From Roseovarius sp. 217 (GTDB taxonomy: Bacteria > Pseudomonadota > Alphaproteobacteria > Rhodobacterales > Rhodobacteraceae): a stretch of 64,000 nt of DNA. Below the pieces are notes generated by a model. That model was not told where the DNA came from, ran no database searches, and saw only the letters and a list, made by a program, of their open reading frames with translations. Each line of letters opens with the position of its first letter. The first letter of the stretch is position 1. A program made the position numbers and the translations under genes. The DNA lies in assembly GCF_000152845.1 (NCBI RefSeq), contig NZ_CH902584.1:792275-856274 (forward strand), read 5' to 3'. Below are positions 17,184 through 25,102 of this stretch, piece by piece.

Positions 17184-18073
17184 GCTGTGATCTCCATGCC
17201 GTCCTGTCCAATCGTCCAACCGGCCGATTCGGCCTCGGCCCGTTCGGGGGCGTCGGGGCGCAGGACAGGGTTCGAGTTGTTCATATGGATGTAGATTTTG
17301 CGCCCGATTCCGAGATCGCGCAAGGCGGCAATGGAGCCGTCGGCACCGCTCATCGAGATATGGCCCATGCGCCGCCCGGTTTTCTGGCTGAGGCCCATGG
17401 TGATCATCTCGTCATCGCGCCAGAGCGTGCCGTCGAAGAATACCATATCAGCACCGCGCAGGCGGGTGGCGAGCCGGTCGGTGACAGTGGCGCAGCCCGG
17501 AATGTAGAAGATGTTGCGCCCCTCGGCCTGAAGATGCACGCCGGTGGTCTGTTCGCCCTCAAGATCGGTTTGCACGGTTTCGCCCTCCATATAGAGCGGC
17601 ACCTTGCCGGGGACGGCAAAGAGCGTGGCGGTGAGGCCGGGCAACAGGGTCACAGGCTGATCGAGCGCGATGGGGGTTCGCGGCACGCGGGTCGAATCGA
17701 CCGCCTGCATCAAGGGGTTGGCGGCGAGGACGCTGTGAATTTCGCCGGTGGCGTAGAGGGTGAACGGCTGTTGCTCGCGCAGGCTGAGCAGCCCCGCGAC
17801 ATGGTCGATATCGCCATTGGTCAAGAGCACGCCCGCGATGGGTGTATCGCGCAGGCTGCGCGGATGCAGCGCCGGATTGGCGGCAATCTGGGCGAGAATG
17901 TCGGGGGAGGCGTTGAGAATCACCCAAGATGCGCCGTCCATGGTGACGGCCAGCGAGGATTGGGTCGAGGCAGGGATATGCCCCGAACGGGCGAGATTGC
18001 AGTTCTCGCAGCCACAGTTCCACTGTGGCAGACCGCCGCCGGCCGCAGCACCCAGTATCAGAGCCTTAAACAC
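17180..18073 (-). CDS. pqqB: PQQ biosynthesis protein PqqB
   Basis: A 297-residue metallo-beta-lactamase-fold protein, shown in other species to hydroxylate the tyrosine-derived ring of the PqqE product. The N-terminal GAAAGGGLPQWNCGCENC motif carries the cysteine-rich structural zinc site and NGDIDHVAGL is the variant metal-binding segment characteristic of PqqB rather than hydrolytic MBL enzymes. It lies 30 bases after pqqA. Confidence 0.95.
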   Translation of the reverse strand: MFKALILGAAAGGGLPQWNCGCENCNLARSGHIPASTQSSLAVTMDGASWVILNASPDILAQIAANPALHPRSLRDTPIAGVLLTNGDIDHVAGLLSLREQQPFTLYATGEIHSVLAANPLMQAVDSTRVPRTPIALDQPVTLLPGLTATLFAVPGKVPLYMEGETVQTDLEGEQTTGVHLQAEGRNIFYIPGCATVTDRLATRLRGADMVFFDGTLWRDDEMITMGLSQKTGRRMGHISMSGADGSIAALRDLGIGRKIYIHMNNSNPVLRPDAPERAEAESAGWTIGQDGMEITA

Positions 18074-18103
18074 CTGTTACCTCGCTGCAGCCGAACGGGT
18101 CGT

Positions 18104-18199
18104 TTAGAACAGGACGCCGTCGCCTTCTTCGGCGGGGCCGTACATGTTGATTTCCATTCCGCAGTTCAGTTCACGCAGAACCGGCTTGCTCCATGCCAT
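18104..18199 (-). CDS. pqqA: PQQ precursor peptide PqqA
   Basis: A 31-residue peptide beginning MAWSKPVLRELNCGMEINMY. Glu16 and Tyr20, in the E-x-x-x-Y spacing, are the two residues that become PQQ. A strong AGGAGG ribosome site lies seven bases upstream of the ATG. The gene leads pqqABCDE and faces, across about 200 bases, the rightward exported-protein operon starting at 18404. Confidence 0.96.
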   Translation of the reverse strand: MAWSKPVLRELNCGMEINMYGPAEEGDGVLF

Positions 18200-18274
18200 A
18201 GTCTATCCTCCTCTTAGATCAGTGCAGATAGGGTGATTAGATATTCCGATCCCGCACATGTCAACTTTGGCATG

Positions 18275-18292
18275 GTCGTAGAGCCCTACGAC
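18275..18292. promoter_or_regulatory. perfect inverted repeat in the pqqA / relay-operon divergent region
   Basis: GTCGTAG-AGCC-CTACGAC, seven-base arms with a four-base spacer, located 76 bases upstream of pqqA and 112 bases upstream of the gene at 18404. The symmetry and position suit a dimeric activator acting in both directions. LuxR-type regulators control pqq and quinoprotein genes in several proteobacteria, but the protein binding here is unknown and none is encoded beside it. Confidence 0.5.
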
Positions 18293-18403
18293 TTTAGTGC
18301 AATCCAAGGATGAAAGGGTTGTGTCCGGGGCTGGACCTGAGTGACACTGAGATCATATCTGAGCATATGGCGGGGGCCCTCGTCAGAATGCGGGAGAATG
18401 ACC

Positions 18404-18607
18404 ATGATCGAGCTGTTGTTTGTGGCCTGTCTGGCGCGTCAACCAGAGGTCTGTGAGGAGCGGGCGTTCCAATATACTGACCGAAGCGCGCAAAGATGCA
18501 TGGCTGAGGCAATTCCGGAGTTGAGCAGATGGGCGTCGACACATCCAAGATGGCGCATTGCGCGCTGGTCCTGCCAGCCGCTGGGCGGGGCACGGTTGCG
18601 GGCCTGA
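18404..18607 (+). CDS. small four-cysteine protein, relative of the N-terminal domain of the adjacent metallohydrolase
   Basis: A 67-residue protein starting MIELLFVACLARQPEVCEER, with cysteines at 9, 17, 32 and 57. The first 58 residues align with the N-terminal extension of the metallohydrolase at 20520 (cysteines 9, 17, 29 and 54; both have CL....PE.CE.R and a central W). No separate signal peptide is evident. Its stop overlaps the next ATG as TGATG, so it begins a three-gene operon. An ATG at 18398 is an alternative start. Function unknown; redox or metal handling is a guess from the cysteines. Confidence 0.75.
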   Translation: MIELLFVACLARQPEVCEERAFQYTDRSAQRCMAEAIPELSRWASTHPRWRIARWSCQPLGGARLRA

Positions 18608-19257
18608 TGCGGGGCGTGACAGGGATTTTTCTGAGCCTCATGCTGGCGGCGGCACCGGTCGTGGCGGGCACGGCGCATGAGGGGTATGACCTTATCTTTC
18701 GCACCGGCACGCTGGCGGCCTTTGCGCCGGGCGATGCGCTGCACTATCAGAGCGAGACGGTGAATGAGGCCACGCCACCCGAGACGCAGGGGGCGCAGGC
18801 CTATGACCTGCGGATCGAAGAGGGCGGCACCGCGCAGCTGATGCATGTTCTGGACGCGGGGCAACAGCCGGTGGCGGGGTTTGACGCGAGCGTGGGCAAT
18901 CCGATGGCGATGTTCTTTCTCGAACGGCTGGTGCGCGATCTGGCGCAGGCGACAGGGGGCAGCACATTCTATATCCGCAACCGGATCAAGGAGTCGCTTT
19001 TGGCACCGGTGGGGATTGCTCCGGTAGAGGTGAGTTGGGCCGGGAAGAGCCATGCCGCGCAGGAGGTGGTGCTGGCGCCCTTTGTCGGCGATGAGAATGC
19101 CGCGCGGCTGGGGCCGTTTTCCGAATTGCGCGTGGTGTTCGATGTCTCAGAAGTCGTGCCAGGCTGGTATCATTCGATGCGCGCCGAGACGCCAGAGCGT
19201 GACACTGGCGGGCGCTATTTCACCTCGACGCTGACGTTGAGGGAGGCTGTGGAATGA
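18607..19257 (+). CDS. exported protein of the quinoprotein relay operon, 216 aa
   Basis: The signal peptide MRGVTGIFLSLMLAAAPVVAG precedes a soluble, beta-rich domain with no cysteines after cleavage (residues from about 22). The sequence includes YDLIFRTGTLAAFAPGDALHYQSE and a C-terminal RYFTSTLTL strand. I do not recognise a named family with confidence. It is coupled to the four-cysteine gene by TGATG and to the next gene by ATGA. Position opposite pqqA and next to SoxYZ/SoxH-like genes implies a periplasmic role with a PQQ enzyme. The frame extends upstream to 18529, but the start at 18607 restores a clean signal peptide. Confidence 0.75.
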   Translation: MRGVTGIFLSLMLAAAPVVAGTAHEGYDLIFRTGTLAAFAPGDALHYQSETVNEATPPETQGAQAYDLRIEEGGTAQLMHVLDAGQQPVAGFDASVGNPMAMFFLERLVRDLAQATGGSTFYIRNRIKESLLAPVGIAPVEVSWAGKSHAAQEVVLAPFVGDENAARLGPFSELRVVFDVSEVVPGWYHSMRAETPERDTGGRYFTSTLTLREAVE

Positions 19258-19601
19258 GGTCTCTGGCGGTCCTGCTGTGTCTCTTGCCCGGCATGGGTCT
19301 GGCGCAGAGCGTGGCGGAGCAACTCAACGATTATCCCACTGAGGCGCGGGCGGATTATGTCTTTGGCTGCATGGCGGCGAATGGCAATACGCGCGAGATG
19401 TTGCGTCGCTGCGCCTGTTCCATCGACGAGATTGCGGCGATCCTGCCGTATAAGGATTATGTGTCGGCTGAGACGGTTCTGGCTCTGCGTCAGGGCAGTG
19501 GCGAGCGGATGTCGATGTTCAAGGCGGGGCCAGTGAGCGAGGGCATTGTCGCCGACCTGCGCCGGGCGCAGGCGGAGGCCGAGATCGTCTGTTTCAAGTG
19601 A
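19254..19601 (+). CDS. exported four-cysteine protein, 115 aa
   Basis: A signal peptide (MRSLAVLLCLLPGMGLAQ, cleavage near residue 18) leads to a mature protein of about 97 residues with cysteines at 39, 53, 55 and 113. The block YVFGCMAANGNTREMLRRCACSID is the most distinctive part; the CxC pair and helical surroundings suggest disulfides or metal binding in the periplasm. Third gene of the operon starting at 18404; it ends seven bases before the convergent SoxYZ-like gene. No named function. Confidence 0.78.
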   Translation: MRSLAVLLCLLPGMGLAQSVAEQLNDYPTEARADYVFGCMAANGNTREMLRRCACSIDEIAAILPYKDYVSAETVLALRQGSGERMSMFKAGPVSEGIVADLRRAQAEAEIVCFK

Positions 19602-19607
19602 CGCGGA

Positions 19608-20420
19608 TCAGGACGCACCGGCCTTGGGCAGCAGGTCTTCAAACACATTGCCCTCGGTATCCTCGGCCCGGATGCGCAGATCCGGCGTGCCGTTGTCGGT
19701 ATAGCTGAAGCGGAACACCGGATCCTCGGAAATCGAAATGCCGCCTGTCAGGGAAAAGAGCATCTCGTCCCCTTGCCAGACGGTCAGATCCTGAATGAAA
19801 TGCGCAGGCACAAAGAGCTGGGTGATCTGGTCGCGTTGCAGGCCCGAGTAATTGGGATGGCGGATCATCAGTTGCGCGTCGCGGCGGCTGCCGATCTGGA
19901 CCGGGGCGGTATCGAAATGGCGCAGGCGCATTTCACCCATATGGGCAAGCGCCACCTCGGGATCGCGGGTGGCGGGGGCAGCACAGCCACCGGCGGCCTT
20001 GACGAAACGCCCGTCGATATAGCTGGCGCTGGCAGTTTCGGCGACGACGCGCAGGTTGGAATAGGCATTGACCCGCACGCGTGTCTCAAAGCTGAGCGGG
20101 GCCATGGCGGGGCCAAAGGTGATTTCGGCGGCAAGCGGGGCCGGGTTTTCATCGACCACGAGTTTGAGCGTGGTGATCGGCCCCACGCTCTGATCGGTTT
20201 GGGTGACGACCACGGGCACGGTGGCCGCGTCATGGGCGCGGTAGGGCGCATCGACCGCAAAGATCGCACCGGAGCTGAGCGCCTTGCCTGCGTCGAGAAT
20301 GTCGGCGCGCAGATAGTCCCATGTCTCGCCATCCTGTAGCGGATTGCGCGGCTCTTCGGCCAGCGCGGCGGTCCCGAGCGTGAGGCTCAGGCAAAGGGCG
20401 GTCAGGGGAAATCGGGTCAT
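19608..20420 (-). CDS. quinoprotein dehydrogenase-associated SoxYZ-like carrier protein
   Basis: A 270-residue periplasmic fusion. A signal peptide (MTRFPLTALCLSLTLGTAALA) is followed by a SoxY-like domain ending in GGC at residues 144-146, where SoxY has its sulfur-carrying GGCG tail, then a SoxZ-like domain (about 160-265: MRLRHFDTAPV, MIRHPNYSG, TGGISISEDP, VFRFSYTDNG). In Sox systems the cysteine carries thiosulfate sulfur; in this PQQ-linked form the cargo is unknown. It is divergent from the SoxH-like hydrolase. The frame remains open far upstream to 21506, but that part is antisense to the hydrolase. Confidence 0.87.
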   Translation of the reverse strand: MTRFPLTALCLSLTLGTAALAEEPRNPLQDGETWDYLRADILDAGKALSSGAIFAVDAPYRAHDAATVPVVVTQTDQSVGPITTLKLVVDENPAPLAAEITFGPAMAPLSFETRVRVNAYSNLRVVAETASASYIDGRFVKAAGGCAAPATRDPEVALAHMGEMRLRHFDTAPVQIGSRRDAQLMIRHPNYSGLQRDQITQLFVPAHFIQDLTVWQGDEMLFSLTGGISISEDPVFRFSYTDNGTPDLRIRAEDTEGNVFEDLLPKAGAS

Positions 20421-20519
20421 CGGCACCTCCGGATCGGGCATACTCGCACCATTGGACAATAGCACAGATCCCGCGCAAATTGTATCAACCTTTGGTAGCA
20501 GTTTTGCGAGGGCTCCGAG

Positions 20520-21551
20520 ATGTTCGAGATCGTGCTGAGCCTCTGTCTGGTGGCCAACCCCGAGACGTGCGAGACGCGGCTTTTGCCGGTGGGCGCTGCG
20601 GATTGTGCGCAGGCCATGGCGCGGGCCGAGGAGATCGCGCCGGACTGGGGCGCTGCGCTGCGGGCGAGTGCGTTTGACTGCGTGGCGCGGCCCGAGAGCG
20701 GGCGTGTGTTCGAGGAGGCCGCGCCGGGCGTCTATGTGCATCGCGGGCAGGTGGAAGATGTGACGCCGGACAATCTGGGCGATGTCGCCAATATCGGATT
20801 CATTATCGGGGATGACAGCGTCGCGGTGATTGACGCCGGAGGCAGTCGCGCGGTTGGCGAGGCGGTCTATCTGGCGGTGCGGCAGGTCACGGACAAACCG
20901 ATCACGCATATGATCCTGACGCATATGCACCCCGATCATGTGATGGGGGCTGCGGTCATGGTTGAGGCGGGCGCGCAGATCGTCGGGCATCGCAAGCTGG
21001 GGCAGGCGCTTGCGGCGCGGGCCGAGACCTATGAGACCGCCTTTGCGCGGCTCATGGGAGCGGGGTTCATCGGTAGCCGGGTGCCGGAGGTGGGCGAGGG
21101 GATCGGTGAGCGTGCCGAGGTCGATCTGGGGGGCCGCGTGCTGGATCTGGTGGCGTGGGAAACAGCGCATAGCGAGAGCGATGTGACGGTGTTCGACCGG
21201 AAAACGGCGACGCTTTTCACTGGGGATCTGGTGTTTGACGCGCATAGCCCGGCCTTGGATGGCTCGGTGCTGGGGTGGTTGCGCGTGCTGGAGGCGATGG
21301 GGATGCCGGAACCCGCGCGCATCGTGCCGGGGCATGGCGGGCCGGTTCTGGAGTGGCCCGAGGGGGCGGCTGATCTGCGGCGCTATCTGGAGGTTTTGCG
21401 CGACGAGACGCGCGCGGCGGTGTCGCAGGGGTTGCGGTTGGGTGAGGCGATTGAGACGGTCGGTCAAGGCGAGGCGGGACGCTGGGCGCTCTTTGACCTC
21501 TTTCACAAACGCAACGTGACGGCGGCCTTTACGGAATTGGAGTGGGAATAG
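20520..21551 (+). CDS. quinoprotein relay system zinc metallohydrolase (SoxH-like)
   Basis: A 343-residue protein with a metallo-beta-lactamase fold. The zinc motif HMHPDH is at residues 135-140, with a further histidine in VAWETAHSESD, an aspartate in FTGDLVFDAH and a histidine in VPGHGGPV. An extra N-terminal segment (1-58, four cysteines) matches the separate 67-residue protein at 18404. This domain order fits the 'quinoprotein relay system zinc metallohydrolase 2' type found near PQQ genes. It faces the SoxYZ-like carrier across 99 bases. No clear signal peptide. Substrate unknown. Confidence 0.87.
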   Translation: MFEIVLSLCLVANPETCETRLLPVGAADCAQAMARAEEIAPDWGAALRASAFDCVARPESGRVFEEAAPGVYVHRGQVEDVTPDNLGDVANIGFIIGDDSVAVIDAGGSRAVGEAVYLAVRQVTDKPITHMILTHMHPDHVMGAAVMVEAGAQIVGHRKLGQALAARAETYETAFARLMGAGFIGSRVPEVGEGIGERAEVDLGGRVLDLVAWETAHSESDVTVFDRKTATLFTGDLVFDAHSPALDGSVLGWLRVLEAMGMPEPARIVPGHGGPVLEWPEGAADLRRYLEVLRDETRAAVSQGLRLGEAIETVGQGEAGRWALFDLFHKRNVTAAFTELEWE

Positions 21552-21655
21552 GCCCGCGTTGGGGTAACGGTTCTGCGTGGCTTGCAGCGCGTCTGCCGAA
21601 ATTTTAATCGGCTCGCACCGTATCTTGCGGCGGCGCAGGTTTTTCAGCCGGTCAT

Positions 21656-21679
21656 AAATTTTACCAATTGATAAAATTT
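21656..21679. promoter_or_regulatory. 24-bp palindrome upstream of preT
   Basis: AAATTTTA at 21656-21663 and TAAAATTT at 21672-21679 flank a centre CCAATTGA; one mismatch in the whole 24 bases. It ends 47 bases before the preT start, the right place for an operator controlling pyrimidine degradation. The regulator is not encoded nearby, and the site is much more AT-rich than its surroundings. Confidence 0.55.
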
Positions 21680-21726
21680 AGAATCGTGGAATACTGATCC
21701 TCAGCCATCCTTGACCGGAGAACGCC

Positions 21727-23055
21727 ATGAGAGATCGCCAACTCGCCCCGGGTATCGTCGCAGGCCGGATTGATGCCGCCGCCTTGCAGGGCAATTTCAC
21801 CGATCTGCATCCCCCGCTTGATGATCACGAGGCGTTGGTGGCGGCGGATCGCTGTTATTTCTGCCATGATGCGCCCTGCATCACCGCCTGCCCCACCTCG
21901 ATCGACATCCCGCTCTTTATCCGGCAGATCGCCACCGGCACGCCCGAGGCGGCGGCCAAGACGATCCTCAGCCAGAACATCCTTGGCGGCATGTGCGCGC
22001 GCGTTTGCCCCACGGAAACGCTGTGCGAAGAGGCCTGTGTGCGTGAGGCAGCCGAGGGGCAGCCGGTGCTGATCGGGCGGTTGCAGCGCTATGCCACGGA
22101 TAGGCTGATGGACAAGGGCGTGCATCCCTTTCGCCGTGCCGCGCCGACAGGGCGGCGTGTCGCGGTAGTGGGGGCGGGGCCTGCGGGTCTGGCCTGTGCG
22201 CACCGTCTGGCGATGAAGGGCCATGACGTGACGCTCTATGATGGGCGCGCCAAGCCCGGTGGTCTTAATGAATTCGGCATCGCGGCGTACAAGAGCACCG
22301 ACAGTTTCGCGGCGCGTGAGGTCGACTGGCTGATGCAGATCGGCGGGATCACTCTGGCCACGGGGCAGCGTCTGGGGCGCGAGATTGTCTTGGATCAGTT
22401 GCGACAGGACCACGATGCGGTCTTTCTTGGCATTGGGCTGGGCGGGGTCAATGCGCTGGGCCTCGCAGGCGAGGATCGCGAGGGGATGCGTGACGCGGTG
22501 GATTTCATTTCGGAGTTGCGGCAGGCCGATGATCTGAGCCGCCTGCCGGTGGGACGTGATGTGGTGGTGATCGGCGGCGGCATGACGGCGGTGGATGCCG
22601 CCGTGCAGGCCAAACTCTTGGGCGCGCTCAATGTCACGCTGGTGTACCGGCGTGGACGCGACCGGATGAATGCCAGCCGCTATGAACAGGATTTGGCAGC
22701 CTCAAAGGGCGTGCGGATCGTGACCAATGCCACGCCCATTGCCGTGCATGGCAATGGGGCCGTGCGCGAGGTCGAGTTTGAATATAGCGATGATGATCTG
22801 AGGCCGACGGGCGAGCGGTTTCGCCTTGCCGCCGATCAGGTGTTCAAGGCGATTGGTCAGACGCTTGAGGGGGCCGATTTGCCCGCGCTGGACGGGCGCA
22901 AGATCGCCGTTTCAGACCGCGGGCGCACCTCTTTGCCCGGCGTCTGGGCCGGGGGCGATTGTGCGGCGGGGGGCGATGACCTGACGGTCACGGCGGTGGC
23001 CGAAGGCCGTGACGCTGCTGAAGACATCCACGCAACCTTGATGGCGGAGGGCTGA
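21727..23055 (+). CDS. preT: NAD(P)-dependent dihydropyrimidine dehydrogenase subunit PreT
   Basis: A 442-residue flavoprotein that passes electrons between NAD(H) and PreA in reductive uracil/thymine catabolism. The N-terminal Fe-S domain shows CYFCHDAPC, ACPTSIDIP, CARVCPTETLC and EEACVRE. The FAD site is VVGAGPAGLACAHRL, and a second dinucleotide site is VVVIGGGMTAVD. Homology is to the N-terminal half of mammalian DPD and to glutamate synthase small subunit. ATG at 21727 follows GACCGGAGAACGCC. The gene is three bases from preA. Confidence 0.94.
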   Translation: MRDRQLAPGIVAGRIDAAALQGNFTDLHPPLDDHEALVAADRCYFCHDAPCITACPTSIDIPLFIRQIATGTPEAAAKTILSQNILGGMCARVCPTETLCEEACVREAAEGQPVLIGRLQRYATDRLMDKGVHPFRRAAPTGRRVAVVGAGPAGLACAHRLAMKGHDVTLYDGRAKPGGLNEFGIAAYKSTDSFAAREVDWLMQIGGITLATGQRLGREIVLDQLRQDHDAVFLGIGLGGVNALGLAGEDREGMRDAVDFISELRQADDLSRLPVGRDVVVIGGGMTAVDAAVQAKLLGALNVTLVYRRGRDRMNASRYEQDLAASKGVRIVTNATPIAVHGNGAVREVEFEYSDDDLRPTGERFRLAADQVFKAIGQTLEGADLPALDGRKIAVSDRGRTSLPGVWAGGDCAAGGDDLTVTAVAEGRDAAEDIHATLMAEG

Positions 23056-23058
23056 GCC

Positions 23059-24363
23059 ATGGCGGACCTGACAACCAACTTCATCGGCATCACCTCGCCC
23101 AATCCGTTCTGGCTGGCCTCGGCCCCGCCCACGGACAAGGAATACAACGTGCGCCGCGCGTTCGAGGCGGGCTGGGGCGGCGTGGTCTGGAAGACGCTGG
23201 GTGAGGCGGGACCGCCGGTGGTCAATGTGAACGGGCCGCGCTATGGGGCGATTTATGGCGCTGACCGGCGTCTGCTGGGCCTCAACAATATCGAGTTGAT
23301 CACGGATCGCCCGTTGGAGGTGAACCTGAAAGAGATGCGCCGGGTCAAGCGCGATTGGCCGGATCGTGCGCTGATTGCGAGCCTGATGGTGCCGGTGAAC
23401 GAGGACGCCTGGCGCGAGATATTGCAGCGGGTCGAGGATACGGGATGCGATGGGGTCGAGCTGAATTTTGGCTGTCCGCATGGCATGAGCGAGCGCGGCA
23501 TGGGCAGCGCCGTGGGGCAGGTGCCGGAATATGTGGGGCAGGTGGCCTATTGGTGCAAGAAGCACTCGAACCTGCCGGTGATCGTGAAATTGACCCCCAA
23601 TATCACCGATATCCGCAAGCCCGCGCAGGCCGCCAAGGAAGGCGGCGCCGATGCCGTGAGCCTGATCAACACGATCAATTCGATCACCAGCGTTGATCTC
23701 GATCTCTTTGCGCCGGAGCCGACGATTGACGGGCAGGGCGCGCATGGTGGCTATTGCGGCCCGGCGGTGAAACCCATCGCGCTCAACATGGTGGCCGAGA
23801 TTGCGCGGGACCCGGCCACGGCGGGCCTGCCGATCAGCGGTATCGGTGGGGTCACCACATGGCGCGATGCGGCGGAATTCATGGCACTTGGGGCGGGCAA
23901 TGTGCAGGTCTGCACGGCGGCCATGACCTATGGCTTCAAGATCGTGCAGGAGATGATCTCCGGCCTGTCGCAGTATATGGATGACAAGGGATTCACATCC
24001 GTTGACCAACTGGTCGGGCGCGCCGTGCCGAATGTGGTCAACTGGAAGGATCTCAACCTTAATTACGTGACCAAGGCCAAGATCAATCAGGACGACTGCA
24101 TCAACTGCGGGCGCTGCTATGCCGCCTGCGAGGATACCAGTCATCAGGCGATTGCGATGTCCGAGGATCGGGTGTTTACCGTCAAGGATGACGAGTGCGT
24201 CGCGTGCAACCTTTGCGTCAATGTTTGCCCGATCGAGGGCTGCATCACGATGGAGCGGATGGCGGCGGGTATGGTCGATCCGCGCACCGGCGAGGTGGTG
24301 CGGGAGGAATATGCCAACTGGACAACCCACCCCAACAATCCCGGGCGATGTGCGGCGGAATAG
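23059..24363 (+). CDS. preA: NAD-dependent dihydropyrimidine dehydrogenase subunit PreA
   Basis: A 434-residue FMN protein with a dihydroorotate-dehydrogenase-like barrel. The catalytic cysteine is in NFGCPHGMSERGMG, and the C-terminus carries two [4Fe-4S] ferredoxin motifs (CINCGRCYAAC and CVACNLCVNVCPIEGC). With PreT it reduces uracil or thymine to dihydro forms. The next steps (dihydropyrimidinase, beta-ureidopropionase) are not in this window; the genes to the right are unrelated and convergent. Confidence 0.95.
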   Translation: MADLTTNFIGITSPNPFWLASAPPTDKEYNVRRAFEAGWGGVVWKTLGEAGPPVVNVNGPRYGAIYGADRRLLGLNNIELITDRPLEVNLKEMRRVKRDWPDRALIASLMVPVNEDAWREILQRVEDTGCDGVELNFGCPHGMSERGMGSAVGQVPEYVGQVAYWCKKHSNLPVIVKLTPNITDIRKPAQAAKEGGADAVSLINTINSITSVDLDLFAPEPTIDGQGAHGGYCGPAVKPIALNMVAEIARDPATAGLPISGIGGVTTWRDAAEFMALGAGNVQVCTAAMTYGFKIVQEMISGLSQYMDDKGFTSVDQLVGRAVPNVVNWKDLNLNYVTKAKINQDDCINCGRCYAACEDTSHQAIAMSEDRVFTVKDDECVACNLCVNVCPIEGCITMERMAAGMVDPRTGEVVREEYANWTTHPNNPGRCAAE

Positions 24364-24372
24364 GCAGGCAGA

Positions 24373-25098
24373 TCACACCAGGCCGCCCGTAATAGGCGCT
24401 GGGCTGTGGCGTGCGGCGCGGCGGATGGCGCGGCGGTAGAGGTAGCGCGCCCAGATCTGTGTGAGCGGGGGCTTTCGCTCGACCGTCTCGGCGTTGCGGG
24501 ATACGCCCGAGGGGTAAATCCCGGCGGGGCGCAGGCGCGTGTGCCAATGGCTCTGGATCAGGCAATCAACCGGGCGGTCGAAGGTCTCGGTCAGGCTGAG
24601 CAGATGGGCAGCGGCGTCACGACCTACCATCTGCGCCGTGCTGCGCAGCCCGCTGACCAGGGACAGGCTGAGCGCGCAGCCGCCATTGGTGTCGATCAGT
24701 CGCGCAGGTCCGCGCAGGGCTTGCGTCTGGAACTGGATGTAACCCAGATCGTCGATCTGCGCCCGCGCCAGAGCGAGAGCGCGCGCGAAAACCACGGGAT
24801 CAATCGTCGCGTCATCCTCGAAGATCAGCCCATAGTCGAGATCACGCCGGACAATCTCGGCCCAGATCTGGCGATGGCTGAGAAAGCAGCCGAGCTGGCT
24901 GGTTTTGAGCGCGAAGGGATAAGGGGGCGCGAAAATGCCCGCTCCGACCGTCGCGGAAAGCTCGTTGGACGACAGGCTCGATCCATCGACGGCGGACCAG
25001 ATTTCGCCCTCCAGCCCGCAGGAGGCGAGAAGGGCGCGCGCCGCCTCGCGCCGCGCACTGGCGCGCGGCAGGTGCAAGACGAACGCGCGCCCGGTCAC
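24373..25098 (-). CDS. glycosyltransferase family 25 (LPS-type)
   Basis: A 241-residue cytoplasmic GT25 enzyme. The N-terminus AFVLHLPRASARR, the LSHRQIWAEIV motif and the EDDA acceptor/metal motif (YGLIFEDDATID) are those of LPS beta-galactosyltransferase-like proteins. Acceptor and sugar are unknown. It begins four bases after the aldehyde dehydrogenase stop, on the same strand, so it may be co-transcribed, an odd pairing. Confidence 0.85.
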   Translation of the reverse strand: MTGRAFVLHLPRASARREAARALLASCGLEGEIWSAVDGSSLSSNELSATVGAGIFAPPYPFALKTSQLGCFLSHRQIWAEIVRRDLDYGLIFEDDATIDPVVFARALALARAQIDDLGYIQFQTQALRGPARLIDTNGGCALSLSLVSGLRSTAQMVGRDAAAHLLSLTETFDRPVDCLIQSHWHTRLRPAGIYPSGVSRNAETVERKPPLTQIWARYLYRRAIRRAARHSPAPITGGLV

Positions 25099-25102
25099 GC
25101 GG

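Noticed and set aside
15072..18199. PqqA-like RiPP of another kind
   Set aside because: The E-x-x-x-Y core, PqqB/C/D/E order and spacing are those of standard PQQ synthesis.
20421..21506. N-terminal extension of the SoxYZ-like protein to 632 residues
   Set aside because: Would bury a clear signal peptide and run antisense through the metallohydrolase gene.
22912..24330. 472-residue leftward open frame opposite preT/preA
   Set aside because: Antisense to two well-supported genes, rich in H, R, P and A, with no domain; an effect of high GC and codon bias.
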